The position numbers and the translations under genes are program-made. A stretch of 64,000 bases of DNA. Origin: Amphirosellinia nigrospora. Lineage: Eukaryota; Ascomycota; Sordariomycetes; Xylariales; Xylariaceae. Of this stretch, positions 12,920-26,403 are shown in pieces (the first letter of the stretch is position 1; each line of letters begins with the position of its first letter). The stretch is taken from contig SCHM01000001.1 in NCBI GenBank assembly GCA_004123355.1, positions 3,030,001 to 3,094,000 on the forward strand, in the 5' to 3' direction. A model generated the notes under the pieces. It did no database searches. It saw nothing but the letters and a program-made list of their open reading frames with translations, and was not told the DNA's origin.

Positions 12920-13180
12920 CTTGAGTGTTGGTGAGTGTAGTGGATGTTTGTTATTGATGGAAAGTGGTGTTGTAGATGGCTGAAGTTGATGCGTTTGTTG
13001 GTGTAGATGGAGATTGGAAATGGGAAAGGGAAAAGAGAGAAAAGGCGGTAGACAAAGCGGGATGGGGGAGGCAGATTTAAACAGCTGATTTGGGGGAGTT
13101 GCTGATTGTAAGTGCAGCTAAGCAGTTGCCTTAGAAAAGAGAATGGGCTGTGGCTGTTTGAGCCAATCAGAAAATTCGGC
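12920..13180 (-). promoter_or_regulatory. Histone H4 promoter region
   Basis: Upstream of the H4 start the minus strand carries an AT-rich TTTAAAT element (plus-strand 13075-13081), about 155 bp from the ATG, inside GC- and purine-patterned sequence. A CCAAT pentamer lies on the plus strand at 13163-13167, which would be a reversed CCAAT box for H4. Assignment as TATA-like element and CCAAT box is inference from position and sequence only. Confidence 0.4.
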
Positions 13181-14046
13181 TCAATTCCCGATTCTCGAAT
13201 TCAAAAGAGGGCCTGGTTGCGCTTGGGAACGGCACGCTATTGTGCTGCCCATTTTGCTGTGGTTTTGGGACTGATTTCCATAAGGCGTAACCCCTGCTAG
13301 TCCGGATGGCCCGTGCTTGGCGTGATCCATTGAACTTCTAGTAACCGCCATTGGCATGTGTACATTAGGTACCCAATCATGTGCGAGCTTCGAAAGTCTA
13401 AAAATACGCTAGGCCGGGTTATATCTACACTGACGCCAACTAGGACGTCAGCCTATCAACCTACAGCCCTGAGATAGGTAAAAATAAATAATAACATTAA
13501 AAGTACGTTCTTATAAGTGCCAGATACTAGAGCTGTGGACGGGTAATAACCAGATCTACTGGGGCAGGTGTCCGAGATTAATTAGGTAAATTTTCTCGTA
13601 GCATCGGAGCAGGGCTTGCTGTCAAATTGACATGCCTCTGTTTTCGTCTTTTCAAGGCAAAAATGCTGGCAACAAAATGCCCAAGATAAATACTTTCACT
13701 CGGGGGTTTCGAGCTGTATGATGACGCCTTTAGATGACCGCCAAACGGCTGGCTGTACTGTACGCTTTTCCGCAGAGCATACCCTGATTGTATACACAAA
13801 AACACCAATCTCCAGATAGTTAATAGCCTTCCGTGGAATGCTGATCATGCCCTTAACGCCCTTTCCAATGCAATGCTTCACTGAACCGCGCCAGATACCT
13901 ACCTAGACTCCTGACGCTAGCGCTTCGACCTTTCCCGGTTTCCAGTCCAAACATCATGCCACGAATTCCCTAAACCAATACGACAACAGACCATCTCGTC
14001 TCTCCATGGAATCATCGTCTAGTCTTTCAGACCTTTATGATCCCCA
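13181..14046. other. Intergenic stretch between H4 and Cdc27
   Basis: This runs from the H4 upstream region to the Cdc27 stop. Short open frames near 13.6-13.9 kb have no recognisable sequence. I see nothing functional beyond the presumed Cdc27 3' UTR. Confidence 0.4.
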
Positions 14047-16552
14047 TTACGCTATCATAGAATCATCAAAACTTTCGTCGTCCTCGAGGCTTTCAATGGC
14101 CTCTTTGATTTGCTGGCTTGACTGAAATCTAAATTAGCTTGGGACAAACACAATAGGTGACTTTGAACCAACCTTTGGATCCAAATTTAACGCGATGGTA
14201 AAGTGTCGGACGGCAGAGCCCTTGTCATTTAAAGTTTTATATAACTTCCCAAGTAGGAAGTGAACTGTAGCCTCATCTGGAGCCAGAGTCTTGAGAATTT
14301 CAAGCTCCTTCTGGGCCGCGTCAAGCTGGTTCAAAGCGAGCAGGGCTCGCGCTTTCTTGTACCGAGTTTGGGCAGCATTAGGTGCAAGTTCTGTTGCCTT
14401 GCTAAAATATTGTAGCGCCGGAATAATTTGACGTTGCTTCTCCAGGACATTGCCGATACAGCATATTAAGACAGCGTTGGTGGGATTGATGATGGATGCA
14501 GAATGAAAGTGTGTATAAGCTTTTTCGTAGCTGCCGAGCTTTTCATAGACTCGACCGATGCCATAGTAGGCGTTATAGTGGCGACGATCTGCTGATATTG
14601 CCAATCGATATGCCGTGAGAGCCTTCTCGTACTCTTCGTTGGAGACATGCTCGTGCCCTTGTAAAGTGAATGCATACGCAAACTTTGGGTTTAACTGAGT
14701 AGCACGCTTGAAACACCTCAGGGCCTGCTCGTGGTCCCTGGCAAGCGACCACGCATTCCCTAAAGCACACCACGCTTGTGGCGAGTGCCAATAACGATCC
14801 ACCAAATCATGGGCGAGAAAGGATAGATCTGTTTCTCTCTTGAGAAACCAGAGGATCGTGGAGTAGACTTCCATGTCTTCAAGGCGTGTCGGCGCAAGGA
14901 ACCGCAACCTCCTATAATACCTCTCTGCCTCGGCATAAGACGCCTGCTCATAATATGCCCGACCAATCTGGGACATTACCCAAGGGGTTTCTTGCTGTGC
15001 ACGCGGTAGCGACATATAAGCAGTCAAGGCATCCGTGGATCGAAATGAGAAAGAGCCAAAACCCAGAGCCAATCTTTTTTAGTAATTCCATCACGCCCTT
15101 CAACGCCTCCTCAGTCTTAACCACATCAGGTTCCACGGCTTTAGCTACCGGCGGTTGAGGGGGATTTCCTTCACCCTGGACGCTTCTGCTTGATCCACAT
15201 CCATTCCATTCTCCTCAAGCGGTTTTCTATTACCACTAACAGTCCTTCCAACACCAGCACCGCTAGAATTGGGCCGCGTGATCCGAGAGATCGGGGGCCT
15301 AGCCTTCCTCAACTCTCTCGTCCCTGCTGCACCTACAACAGCTGTTCCAGAGTTCGTTTTCGCATTCGCGCCTCGGAACATATTTATTCTGGCGCTTCTT
15401 CGTTGTGGAGCACCAGGCTCCTCAGATGGCTGTCTGGGTTGCACAGGATGACCGGAGACTGTTCTTTTCCGTTCGATACCCGACCCGGCAGCCGCTGAAG
15501 CCCTAAGGATAGTTGGGTTTGGTTCAGAATAATGCTCGTCCTGTGCTTTCTGATTTCTTTTCGCGGCAAGTCGGTACCCACCTTAGGGGCCGCATCCAGT
15601 GTGCCGGGGTCCGTAGGCTGTGTATTCCTCGTCCTTCGGATAGGCGCCGGAGGTGGCTCAACGGCTAGGCCTACTCTGGGAAAGTTTGTATCACCGTTCA
15701 TTATGGTCGGTGATTCCATGGCGTCACGAACATATTCAGGTGCGGCGGCCATCCTAGAGCGAGCAGCGTGAATTCTAGACATGAAGTCATTCTCTCCAGA
15801 ACCCGAGGTTAAATAGTTGTTACCAAGGAGGATTTCGTTCGATGGCGCTGATCGCTGCGAGTCGAATGGGTCTATGGGGTCAAAAATTGCAGTTCGAATA
15901 GAGGACTTCTTAGGTAACGGCTCCATAGGATGTATTGCGCTGTTGTCGCTTTGTTCCACCAATATTCCAGGTGGTAGATCAGAACCTAGTCCATCTATTA
16001 AGGCATCATTTAGCTTAAAGATATTCTGCGTCCGAACGTTCACGCCATCACATAGGGCTGCGAACGCATCCCACATGAACGGGTTTACTTTTAGCGCTTC
16101 CTCAAAATTTAGTATTGCCTTCTTTTTGTCATCGTATACCCGGTATAACTTCCCTAGCAGGCAATAAACACTAGCCGAATCCGGGTTTGCGGTTCTTGTT
16201 GTTGCGGTATGTTTCCAAAGTTTGACTTATGAGACCAAAGACTTCTGGACTTCTCAAGCGCGGTGAAGCCATCTTTGTATCTTTCAAGTATGAGGCAAGT
16301 CTGAGCGAATAGATATGCGCAGTTAAGATGGGTACCCCGGTAGCCAGAGGCTTTGCTGACCTCATGGGCCGATCTGGTGTCCCCCAATCGAAAATGACAG
16401 AGGGCGAGCAGGTATGCGGATTCGCCCGAGCGGGGATCGTGGGCGGCCAGTCTCTCGGAAAAGAAGTGTGCGTTATCGTATGAGTGATGATCGAGGTGGT
16501 AATGAACTATCTGTCTTAGCTGAGCCGTAACGGCGCCGCTCGAAGGTGGCAT
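14047..16552 (-). CDS. CDC27: Anaphase-promoting complex subunit Cdc27/Apc3 (BimA), frameshifted
   Basis: Cdc27/Apc3 is the TPR scaffold subunit of the anaphase-promoting complex that docks Cdc20/Cdh1. The start is ATG 16552 (MPPSSGAVTAQLRQIVHYHL), followed by N-terminal TPRs (SAYLLALCHFRLGDTRSAHE, ILERYKDGFTALEKSRSLW). A linker carries RINMFRGANAK and ELRKARPPISRITRPNSSG. The C-terminal TPR array is long and intact: TPWVMSQIGRAYYEQASYAE, HSPQAWCALGNAWSLARDHE, QALRCFKRATQLNPKFAYAF and onward. A last intron after LDPK (donor GTTGGT) leads to SSQQIKEAIESLEDDESF and TAA at 14049-14047. At least four frame changes are needed, near 16.19, 15.55, 15.17 and 15.06 kb. Domain order and content are complete, so I treat it as the real gene with sequence errors, although decay is possible. 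Confidence 0.92.
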
Positions 16553-17583
16553 GATGACAATAAAAGTCGGATGGGTGAATTCTGGGCGGTGATGCTATTA
16601 TCGAATAGCCATGTGGTCGTCCGTGCGCCCGCCAGCTGTATGCGTAGGCGTTGGCGGAGACAAAGACGTAGGGTTGATGGTCGGTATCTGTACCTGCGCC
16701 GGAGCAATGGAAGTGCTTGTCGACTTGCAGGGTGCTCTGCACGCCAACAACACCACGCCCTAGATGAATACCGACTCGTCAGCGTAGGGGAGGATAACTA
16801 TTATGATTAAGGCAAGCTGAGTAGACACGGCTCCGGGTTTGAGGGATAATATTGGGGAAATTCGAGACTCTGAGATGAATGGCAGGAGAAACAGAAGGTC
16901 GGTGGAAGGCCTGGGTGGTCCTGAACTGGCATGTCTGTGAGAAAGTGCTGTGGGACGACGACGAGTGAATGCGACAGCTCTAGGCTCTTATGACGGGTCC
17001 ATCACAAAGACCGGACAGGACGTGGTGCTCTTCACGACGATGTTCCAACTCCCGGGCTCAGCGAGTGCCCTCGGAATAGTATCATGAAGGGGGTGGGTTG
17101 GTGGGATGGACGACAACAACAACAACAATAACAATGGGGCAGGGCGCTGGAGGCAATTGCCAATATTGTTGCTGCTAGGTATGGTACGGTCACGATTTTG
17201 GTATGTTATGGTGGAGTGACGCCGACAGGGGGCCTGTAGACTGCTTGATTGGCTGTGTCCGGCCAGAGTTGGCCTAGTTGGCCTGGCAGAGCAACAACGC
17301 AGCGCTAACCACTAGGTGCCTAAAAGTCCACCTAAAAAAAGCGCTGCGGCTTAGGTAAGGTTGTATTGGAATGTCTTGCCAGCTACACCCGCCACGCCCG
17401 CCACGTTTATTTTTGGGAAAGGTGGGAGGGGTGGCTGAGAATCGCACACCTTTGCATCCTCGATCCAACCCCCGTGCCATTTGTCTGACAACCGAGTCAT
17501 CTACAAATACCCAAACACCCCTTCTGAAACCTTGTAAACGAGGGCTGTTATTACCTTATCTAGCGAGAGAGAATCAACTTAAG
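16553..17583. promoter_or_regulatory. Divergent upstream region of Cdc27 and Snd2
   Basis: About 1 kb separates the two divergent start codons. It contains a CAA-rich microsatellite (about 17112-17135) and no supported gene. An open frame extends upstream of the Snd2 ATG from 17371, but its sequence is not conserved-looking and I regard it as 5' UTR. No TATA box was recognised. Confidence 0.4.
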
Positions 17584-18075
17584 ATGGCCCAGAAAGCGCG
17601 CAAGGACAGGGCCAAGGCGAACACAACTACCCTAAAGAACCTCCACATCGGTACACTCATCGTCAACACCTTATTTGTCATATTTAACTTGCTTTTCAAA
17701 AGAAGGTCTCTCTTACTTTATGTTCTTCTCTCAATTCCGAGTTTCGTTTGCGAGTTTGTTCTGGAATCAACAGGCCGTCCCAAATATGACCCATCAACTA
17801 ACGCCCTGAAAACGGCCGGGGAGGATTTATCTGCAGCCGGTCTTACGGAATACATGTTTGATGTTATTTGGGTTACTTGGGCATCTGTGCTACTGGTTAC
17901 GTTCTTCGGGAACTGGGCTTGGATTTTGTGGTCCGTTGTACCGGCATATGGCGCGTTCAAGGGCTTCGGTCTGCTGGGTGCAGCTCGTGGAATGGCAGGA
18001 ATGCAACAGGCACAGCAGCAACAAGCTGGTACTGCTCCAGCGGCTGGAAATAGGAAGCAGAGACGAGCCGCTTGA
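17584..18075 (+). CDS. SND2: SRP-independent targeting protein Snd2 (TMEM208 family)
   Basis: Snd2/TMEM208 is an ER membrane protein of the SND pathway, which targets proteins with central or C-terminal membrane segments independently of SRP. I chose the ATG at 17584 because MAQKARKDRAKANTTTLKNL matches the usual basic N terminus. The single-exon protein of 163 residues has hydrophobic segments around residues 25-38 and 43-57, the signature STGRPKYDP, then GLTEYMFDVIWVTWA with two further hydrophobic segments, and AYGAFKGFGLLGAARGMAGM. It ends with a Gln-rich stretch and a basic RKQRRAA tail. Length and order fit the family. The reading frame is intact. It converges with the DUF3605 gene, with only 31 bp between stop codons. 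Confidence 0.92.
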   Translation: MAQKARKDRAKANTTTLKNLHIGTLIVNTLFVIFNLLFKRRSLLLYVLLSIPSFVCEFVLESTGRPKYDPSTNALKTAGEDLSAAGLTEYMFDVIWVTWASVLLVTFFGNWAWILWSVVPAYGAFKGFGLLGAARGMAGMQQAQQQQAGTAPAAGNRKQRRAA

Positions 18076-18106
18076 GATATTCTCTCCGCTGGGGTGAAGA
18101 CGATTC

Positions 18107-18854
18107 TTATTGCTGAAATAAGCGCAAGAGGTTCTGCCGTGGCTCAATTCTCTGCTTTATGGACGTCCACAATCCCCGCGTCCATCCCTCTAAGAGTTCT
18201 TTGTTCGCGTCTCTCACCATAATATGGATATGCTCAAGAGTACGAACGCTCTGCAATGCAACCCAATTCTTGAACCATAAGACCTTTGCTTCTCCTTCTG
18301 GGCCGAGCTTATCAACGAAAACTCTCTTGACAAAATCTGAAACCACCTGGCGGCTCTCCGCCGTCATGTCACCAGTCACCGAGTCAGTATCAATGATAGT
18401 CCTTGACCATACAACAATATGGGTGATATCGGGAGTGAGGCCATATGGCCAGTCATTGATGAGGATAGAGTAGTCCGACTTGTCCTCAAATGGAATTGTT
18501 GAGGCAGGTGTGAAAGGAGGTGATCCCCATGCCTTAGGCAAGCGATTCGTCAGAAGATAGCTGGTCATAGATCCATACTGGGCTTTATTTCGGTAGTCCA
18601 TGCCATGTACTGCCGAAGATCGGAAGGTTTCCGTTTGAGAATCGAGAGGTTGTTTTCACCTTTTGGTTGCGTGTAAGTTGTCAAATATGACATCCGAATG
18701 TCGGAGGATATGTCCCGCCTTACCAATGATTTTCTTCATGTCTTCCCAGTCATGGTAGTGGAATTCCTCATCAGTTTGAGATGACCCATCTGTCCACTTC
18801 TGTCAAGGGGAACGGTGCTTCCTCCAATGCCGTCTTGACTGGTACGTCACCCAT
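18107..18854 (-). CDS. DUF3605 protein, N-acetylglucosamine-induced protein 1-like, frameshifted
   Basis: This belongs to the fungal DUF3605 family named after Candida GIG1, a cytosolic protein induced by N-acetylglucosamine whose biochemistry is unsettled. The start is ATG 18854 (MGDVPVKTALEEAPFPLTEV). Exon 1 ends at 18724 and a 64-nt intron (GTAAGG..AAG, 18723-18660) leads to ENNLSILKRKPSDLRQYMAW. The main exon has the family-like AQYGSMTSYLLTNRLPKAWG, PPFTPASTIPFEDKSDYSIL and INDWPYGLTPDITHIVVWSR, and ends DANKELLEGWTRGLWTSIKQ plus a short tail. Two single-base frame changes are needed: in exon 1 between RWVISN and DEEFHYHDWED (about 18,785), and near 18,590 between AWTTE and KAQYG. Otherwise it is full length. 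Confidence 0.85.
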
Positions 18855-19809
18855 AGTTTAATTTGCGGCAAAGAAAGATCGGAGCAAGTTCGGATTCTAT
18901 ATCTGCTGGTTTAGCGAAACAGTGCCAACTTTCAAAGAAATATGAGGAGTGTAACCTACTACGTAAGGAAGCAGACGGCCAAGGTCATGACATGCAATGT
19001 TAGAACTAAGCCGATAGCATAGACCAGTAAATATGGAATTACACCTGATTATACGTGTGCTTATTTGTGTGGCTGAGGACCTCCCAAATTCTATACACAT
19101 CAATTTGATAGGTAGTTTACTGTCTGTTGGTACGTCGAGTAGGCGAAACGACATTGATTAAGAATATTGCACGTTCATTTTTCAGTTTTTTAGCATTCTC
19201 AGCATTTTTTCCCAAGAGAGAATACGAGGGATGAGAGAAAATAATAGAGTCTACAGGAATCAATTTTGAATTATGCTTACTTAACCTAACCTAAGTAGGC
19301 ATCGCCGAGCTATCTCCCTTCTTGAAGTCCAAGTCCGAGAGGGGTGAGGGGCATAGGGTATTTTTAGTGGGGCTCGACTATCGCAGGTTTCGGCTATCGA
19401 TATGGACTTAAACAACACATATATGCTAATCTAAGCTAATATCTTTCGTTGAATCCATGGACCTCTGAAGATTGCCCGGGCCCAGGTGGCCCCATCAATC
19501 AGCCCACTATTTCTTCGGTATTGACTGCTCTTGGCTTGAATCCTGAGTGCCGGGGTCGTTCCGGCTTCTTTTGTTGGGGACCGACCGAATCTGAAAGTGA
19601 TAGTAAGCCCTCTCGAAATCCGCCCCAGCTTTACGCTACACTACCACTGGTTTCCTAAAACCTGAGATAGCCACAGTTGGCTCGCAAGACTTCTCGGTTT
19701 TCGAGCGAGATACACCTACTATCACTCCATCGCGTGCTGGTATATTCGGCGTCGCCTCAATTCCACCCGATTCCCATCGCTTCCCGATTCCGTGTCTCAC
19801 CGTCTCACG
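18855..19809. other. Intergenic stretch upstream of Gig1-like and cytochrome b5 reductase genes
   Basis: This is the divergent upstream region of both genes. The part from 19.15 to 19.45 kb is AT-rich. No gene is supported. An open frame upstream of 19810 is probably 5' UTR. Confidence 0.4.
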
Positions 19810-20916
<1,107 letters not shown>

Positions 20917-23405
20917 TTGGATATGCCTACCATCTTGTCAGCCTATACTTGGTTTAATGGTGCATCGCTACTCTCCTCATCTATAATAAGCGGACGATGG
21001 ATGATTAGTGTGCAGTCGAGCCATACAACTTGTTGTTCAGGCCATGTTACGGAGCGCCCGCCAGCCGCATGTCTGCAATCCCTATAGGAGTTTATACTAC
21101 GTCTCAGAGAGCTATTATAGAGCCGATCTGGGAAAACTAATGGAATTTCAAGAGCAAAACTAGTAATCGATTCAATCTTTTAGCAGCTGCGGGGAAGTGG
21201 GAAATTATCTCGAAGACTACTTGTAGTTATGTTTCTGTGTGAGTATATAAGACGCATGCTGCTCCCTAAAGAGAATTTTGAATTCAGAATGCTCTGAATA
21301 TAAAGTTAGTATTGTTCTCTTCAAGTGAATCTTGCCGTATGTCTCGATTTATATTGAGCTGCCGTAGTCAATCGTAGATTATATATTTACGCTTCTCTCC
21401 AGTCATCACCTCAAAACTCTCCTTCATATTCAGCATCTCCAGCCGTTAATCACAACCCTATATAAGATAACAACACCCAGCCAAAAGCAAAACTAAAATG
21501 ACGACGGGAATATCGGACAACCCCTATACGAGCAGCTCCCTTCAAATGGTTTGAGTGCTCGATTACAAAACGATTACTACACCATTGTGTAAAAATTGCA
21601 CGATCTATTTGCAGGCACGCAAATACACAAGCAAGTTCGGAGCCATCTAATCGTGCAGGACAGCATAATCAGAATTTACTATCCTTCGTCGAATGTGGTT
21701 GAACAGGTCTCCGTTCTCCAATCTGCGCCGTAGGCCATTGCTACATGTCTTTCTCAATCTGCTATTCACAGTCTTCGTAAGTGAACAAATTTAATTGACT
21801 TCAAGTGTATACGCCGATTCCGTCACGTACACACGAACATCCTCTAACATTCATCAGGTCTGTCGTTTTAGCAATGAACCTTACTTATGGCCAGCAAGCT
21901 GCTTGCCGCAATCACAATCCAAATTACCTTGATGGCAAGTAAGGCACGAGAGACAAGCGACAAACGTCAAAGCTCCAATGGCGCAGACTACCTTTCGGCA
22001 GATATGCTGGGGAACTAGGAGAGGTGCGTGCTTTTCCGACTTGCCTAATTCAACCAAGCCAGCCAATCCACCATTGAACGTTATCAGCTGAAATGGCCGA
22101 TTTCGGAAAATGGTCTCGTGGATGAGCACTGAAGGGTAGCTATGCAACATTCAAATATACAATAATTAGCGAACCAAGCACTTGAAAGTAAAGAGTATGA
22201 CTGGACAGGTTGAGCGTGAGGCTCTAGATCTATATATAGCATGTTACCTTTGGTCGTTGTCTGTCTAGTTGTCACCGCATTGCGCCTATTGTCGCCAGGT
22301 ACAGGCCATACCTTATACTGTGACAAATTTGGAAGACGGAAAGCGGCATTCACTTTAAATAAAATATCCGACTAATGACATCATATGAGATTCCTATTAA
22401 AATTCGCAACACTAATATACATCGTTATTCATTTGAGGTGGTTGAGTTTCTATCGTGTAATTCCTGAGGTTCTCTTCTACCTAAATGGATGCTACGCTGC
22501 CCCTAAAAACGGGTAAATCTCATACGTCCATCTAAATTCAATTCAATTCAATGTTGCAGGTTATTGTAATATCGAAATGTGATTGATTGGGACTGGATGG
22601 GATGGCACGGTCAGCCCAGGTGGTCGGGATCTCACCTTTACTTATCCTTGCACAAACAACCCTGGATCTATCCCTGGGTCGGAGGTCTAGATTGCCTATT
22701 CCCCCACATCCATGTCTTTATCGCTGGCTTTTCACAATTCGAGAACATTTGACAACCGCCGATCAGCCGGCCCCGGCCATTGAGACGTTGTAAGACCTTG
22801 TACACGTACAACGGCTACACCAGTGTCCAGGTTGCCTCAGTAGTCACTCGACATCGCCCTGGCTCTAGCCCACCTTAATTCACACACACCACCATCATCA
22901 TTGCCTACATATCTTCGTTACCACCACCACCACTACCACAGCCGTCACTCTGCTACCGCTCCCCCATGCGCCGCATCATTTTGCAACCTGCAGCCTCATT
23001 TTTATTGTGCGTTCCACATTGGCGTGTTACGTCGCAATACCAACACCAAGGACTAAATTCAACCTCGACGACCCAAGTCAGCCACCCCAGGGGCTGTAGA
23101 CAACGCAACCTCGCCTCCCTTGGGTAGCATCTCGGTTAGGCCTGTCCGGATCATATCTGCCAGTCAACCTGGTAGCCGAACTTACTCGTATCTTGTTAAC
23201 CTAACGAACTATAACCTCGCTTTTGTCTTGTTGGCTTGCTCGTGCCTGAGATCTTGACCCAAATTAGCAAAGAAAATAAGTTAGGAGATATACTTACAAT
23301 CCTGCATCTACAATGCTCAGTCTTTGTCCATTGGCTGTTTTCGATTAAGCATCCGTCCTGTTGCTGTTCCTGCTGTGCTCGACCAGTACCGGCGCACCCT
23401 GAACA
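20917..23405. other. Long intergenic region with a possible tiny spliced ORF
   Basis: No recognisable gene was found in these 2.5 kb. At 21498 an ATG opens MTTGISDNPYTSSSLQM, and a possible GT..AG intron (to a TTTGCAG near 21615) would add ARKYTSKFGAI before a stop, giving under 35 residues. I cannot support it further. From about 22.85 kb the sequence becomes C- and CT-rich (CACCACCACCAC runs near 22,920), as expected for the promoter and 5' UTR of the gene starting at 23406. Confidence 0.4.
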
Positions 23406-25215
23406 ATGGACGACACAACGACGCTTGCTTCAGAGCTCCTGGATAAGCTCACTGAGCTTAACCAAAAGGTCTATGAATATCGCCAAGATATGGTACATGA
23501 ATTCCACTTGTACCAGCAACGTTTGTTGCACGATGTGCCTGAACATGTCTCGGCTCACGTCGAAGAGGTGCTTGTAGCCGAGCTCCACAACTATCCAGCA
23601 TTGAGCCCTGGGTTCGCGCTGGATGGTGCCTCTGCAGATCTCAGTCGCTCCGCCATTGACCGATGGGCCCGGCGTGGGAGAACGGGATCCTCGCCGCCCC
23701 CCTCCTCCCTCATACCTCAGGCGTTCCCCCCATGACGTTACCCCCGGTTCACCTCCCGACCGAGGCCGCGATCGTGAGTTCCACGGTCTTTTCACCCCAA
23801 ATTATCTTCCCCTGCTTGATATCATGCAGCCGAACCCGAACCAAACCGTATCTACCCCAACTGCTGTCTCGCCACCCGCCACGCCTCGAGACAGTGAATT
23901 CTCACAATAATACCCTAGTGCCATCACCCCAGCTAGACACTACCCCAAGGCGGCCGGATCCCGTCCGCCAGTTTACTGAAGAGACCACGTCCTCAGTGAC
24001 TTCGGACGATAGTGTATCGCGCACACGCAGAAGTGCATTACGCCGGTCCTCGAGCGCTTCTATGAAAGATACTCAGAGCCCGCGACGAGTCCGTTTCGAT
24101 GTCGAAGGCGAAGAAGTCCTACCCACAGTCTCCCCTCCAATGTCACCCCGAGTTTATGATCTCCTTGCATCACTTCCACTCCAAGAACAAGTCACGCCAA
24201 TCCACGAGTCACTAAACCAAATGGTTTCTGAAGAGGAAGCTTCTATATTAGGCAATTCTCCTCCGCGCCCAAAGAAGATATCGTCAACTGAAAGACTGAA
24301 AGCCTTGGCTAGAAGCTCAACCGAGGATACATCTAAATGGACCGTCGTTGGCGACACACACGATGATGATGAAGAGGAGGACGGACTTGTTATGCTTAGT
24401 TCGAAAAGGAAATCAAAAGCTCCCGTTCCGGATCTGGGAACGGTACAAGTTCTCACCATGGACAAGTCGAATCATTGAATGATCTCACAAAAGAAACCCG
24501 TAACGACCAAAGCCTTGGTGAAGCAGTGGATGGTTTACTCGAATTAACGCCGCTCAATTCCTTCCAAGATAAAAAGAGGTTCTCACCTCCCCAAGAAGCT
24601 CAAGAAGTCGTACCAGTGACACCAGAGGAAATTTTGCAGGGACTGCCCTCTGACGAAACAAAACAGCTCGACCGGACTCTCGTTTCACAACTTCAAGAAG
24701 ACCATCGCCATGAAGAGGAGAACATGTTTAAATTCGACGACGAAGAGTCCGCTTTGGAGTCCCAGACAGCTATAAGAAAATCCAAATATATCGAGGAAGA
24801 AGACGAGGAAGTGGAAGAACAGACCACACCCCTTGCGAACAACTCGGCCGAAGAACCTCTCGTTAGCCTTTACTCTACATCACCTGCTATTTCGATTGTC
24901 AGGCCTGCAAGCTTGCAAGCCGGATCGGCATCGTCGGTTTCCAAACGGATAGGTGCATCTGCTGGTTCGTACAAGGGGAAGCCTTTTATAATAGGAGTAG
25001 TCCGTGACGAGGAGTTATATAAGAAGGCGGAGGAGATGGGTGATATGGATATATTCATCGGAAGTGTTGACGGTCGAAGCGGCGTTGACCCATCAAACAG
25101 TTTTCGTCAAGCCCCATACTATCCTCCTGGTACTGCACGCAGCCTACCTGACAGGTATCGCATTACGGACAACGCGTACAAGAAAGTATCGAACGCAGCC
25201 GACCACGATCAGTAG
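23406..25215 (+). CDS. Uncharacterised acidic, low-complexity protein, frameshifted
   Basis: I do not recognise a domain. The start at 23406 gives MDDTTTLASELLDKLTELNQ, a predicted helical or coiled-coil N terminus (residues 1-65) continuing VYEYRQDMVHEFHLYQQRLL. A Pro/Ser/Arg-rich middle follows (PPPPSYLRRSPHDVTPGSPP, RRVRFDVEGEEVLPTVSPPM). Then comes a segment with RLKALARSSTEDTSKWTVVG and a run of Asp/Glu. The C-terminal third is acidic and then shows the more ordered-looking PFIIGVVRDEELYKKAEEMG and IFIGSVDGRSGVDPSNSFRQ, ending ADHDQ at 25215. Frames change near 23,690, 23,905 and 24,470 by single bases; at the last, DKSN continues as SLNDLTKET in the next frame. Total length would be about 600 residues. 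Its predicted disorder suggests a scaffold or regulatory protein, which is inference only. Confidence 0.7.
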
Positions 25216-26403
25216 CTTTTACGCTCTGGCATCGATAGCCAGTCCTGTGTTTGCGCCACGACTAGACTACTCTTGTAGCCAGCTCATACTTTTTCGGTTC
25301 TTTTGGATTTGTACACTTTGTGTATTGGCGCAATCAGGCGATCGGGGATGTTGTTTTTACTGTCAGGCTTGCGGAGTAGGCGCAATTGTTATGGAAGGAC
25401 CTGCGTCGATGCAATCAACAATTAAGGATCGCACCAGTAACTGAAGCTTACTGATACGATGTAGCCGCATCGCTACTTAGACTTATCAGTGTACGCGCAC
25501 TTTAGTTCTTAGAAGGGAGCATCGGCTTAACAACACAAGAATAAATGTGGTAAGTCTTTAAGCAATGAATTCACAAAGAATTTCTTGTAGAGGAAAATAG
25601 ATCTATACTGCTCACAGCAGACACCAAATAGCAAACTGCATATATAGCCTCTTTAGTATTTCAATAGTCTATGTCGGCCGTTGTCCAATACAATAGCGAG
25701 AGACCAACGGTTATCGACAAGCAAGAATCCCCCATACGCCTTGGCCCCCTGCATGCGCCTATCTGGGTGAGATATTGACGCCTCGTGCATAGCAATATCT
25801 GGTTCTCGGAATAAGCCAGCAATCCGCTCAAGCCTCATTCTAGTTGCTTGTGTGATTGCGTATGTATTTTACACCCTCGGTCACTTTAGGTTGCAATCAC
25901 GGCTTGGTAATAGGGCTGCAATACAATACGAAGGAGGCATATTGAGATATGTGAGACGCAGGCTGAAGGATTCAGCGCCCCCGTTGATGCCGCTGGGCGC
26001 AAGCGCTAGACCGGATCTCGCTACCGAGGGGCGTTGATGTCGCAGACGATTAGTCTACTATTCGCTGTGCATTCTGTAGCTGGGGCCACGCAGCCCATGA
26101 ACACGAACAGCTGTGCCTCGATTTGATGCGGGCACTGGAATCCTCCCTGAGCACTCCTGGCGTTGTAAAGTGTCCATCACAAACTAAAAACACTTCACTT
26201 TGCCAAGACTAATTGATTAGTCTTTGGCACGGATGATTGTTCCCAAAACGGGCCAAGCACACACGACAATATGTTAAGGAACTGTCAATCATCCGTATCT
26301 GGTTAACCCGCCCATCTCGCAATACTCTCTCTTTCCCCACAGCGACCACAATTAATGAGTTGATCAATCCGAATAATCCCCCACGGGGCTTGCCTGGTCA
26401 GCC
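25216..26403. other. Intergenic stretch
   Basis: I find no gene with recognisable sequence. The open frame that continues past 25.2 kb in another register (to 25444) is probably 3' UTR of the preceding gene. The remaining short frames look random. Confidence 0.4.
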
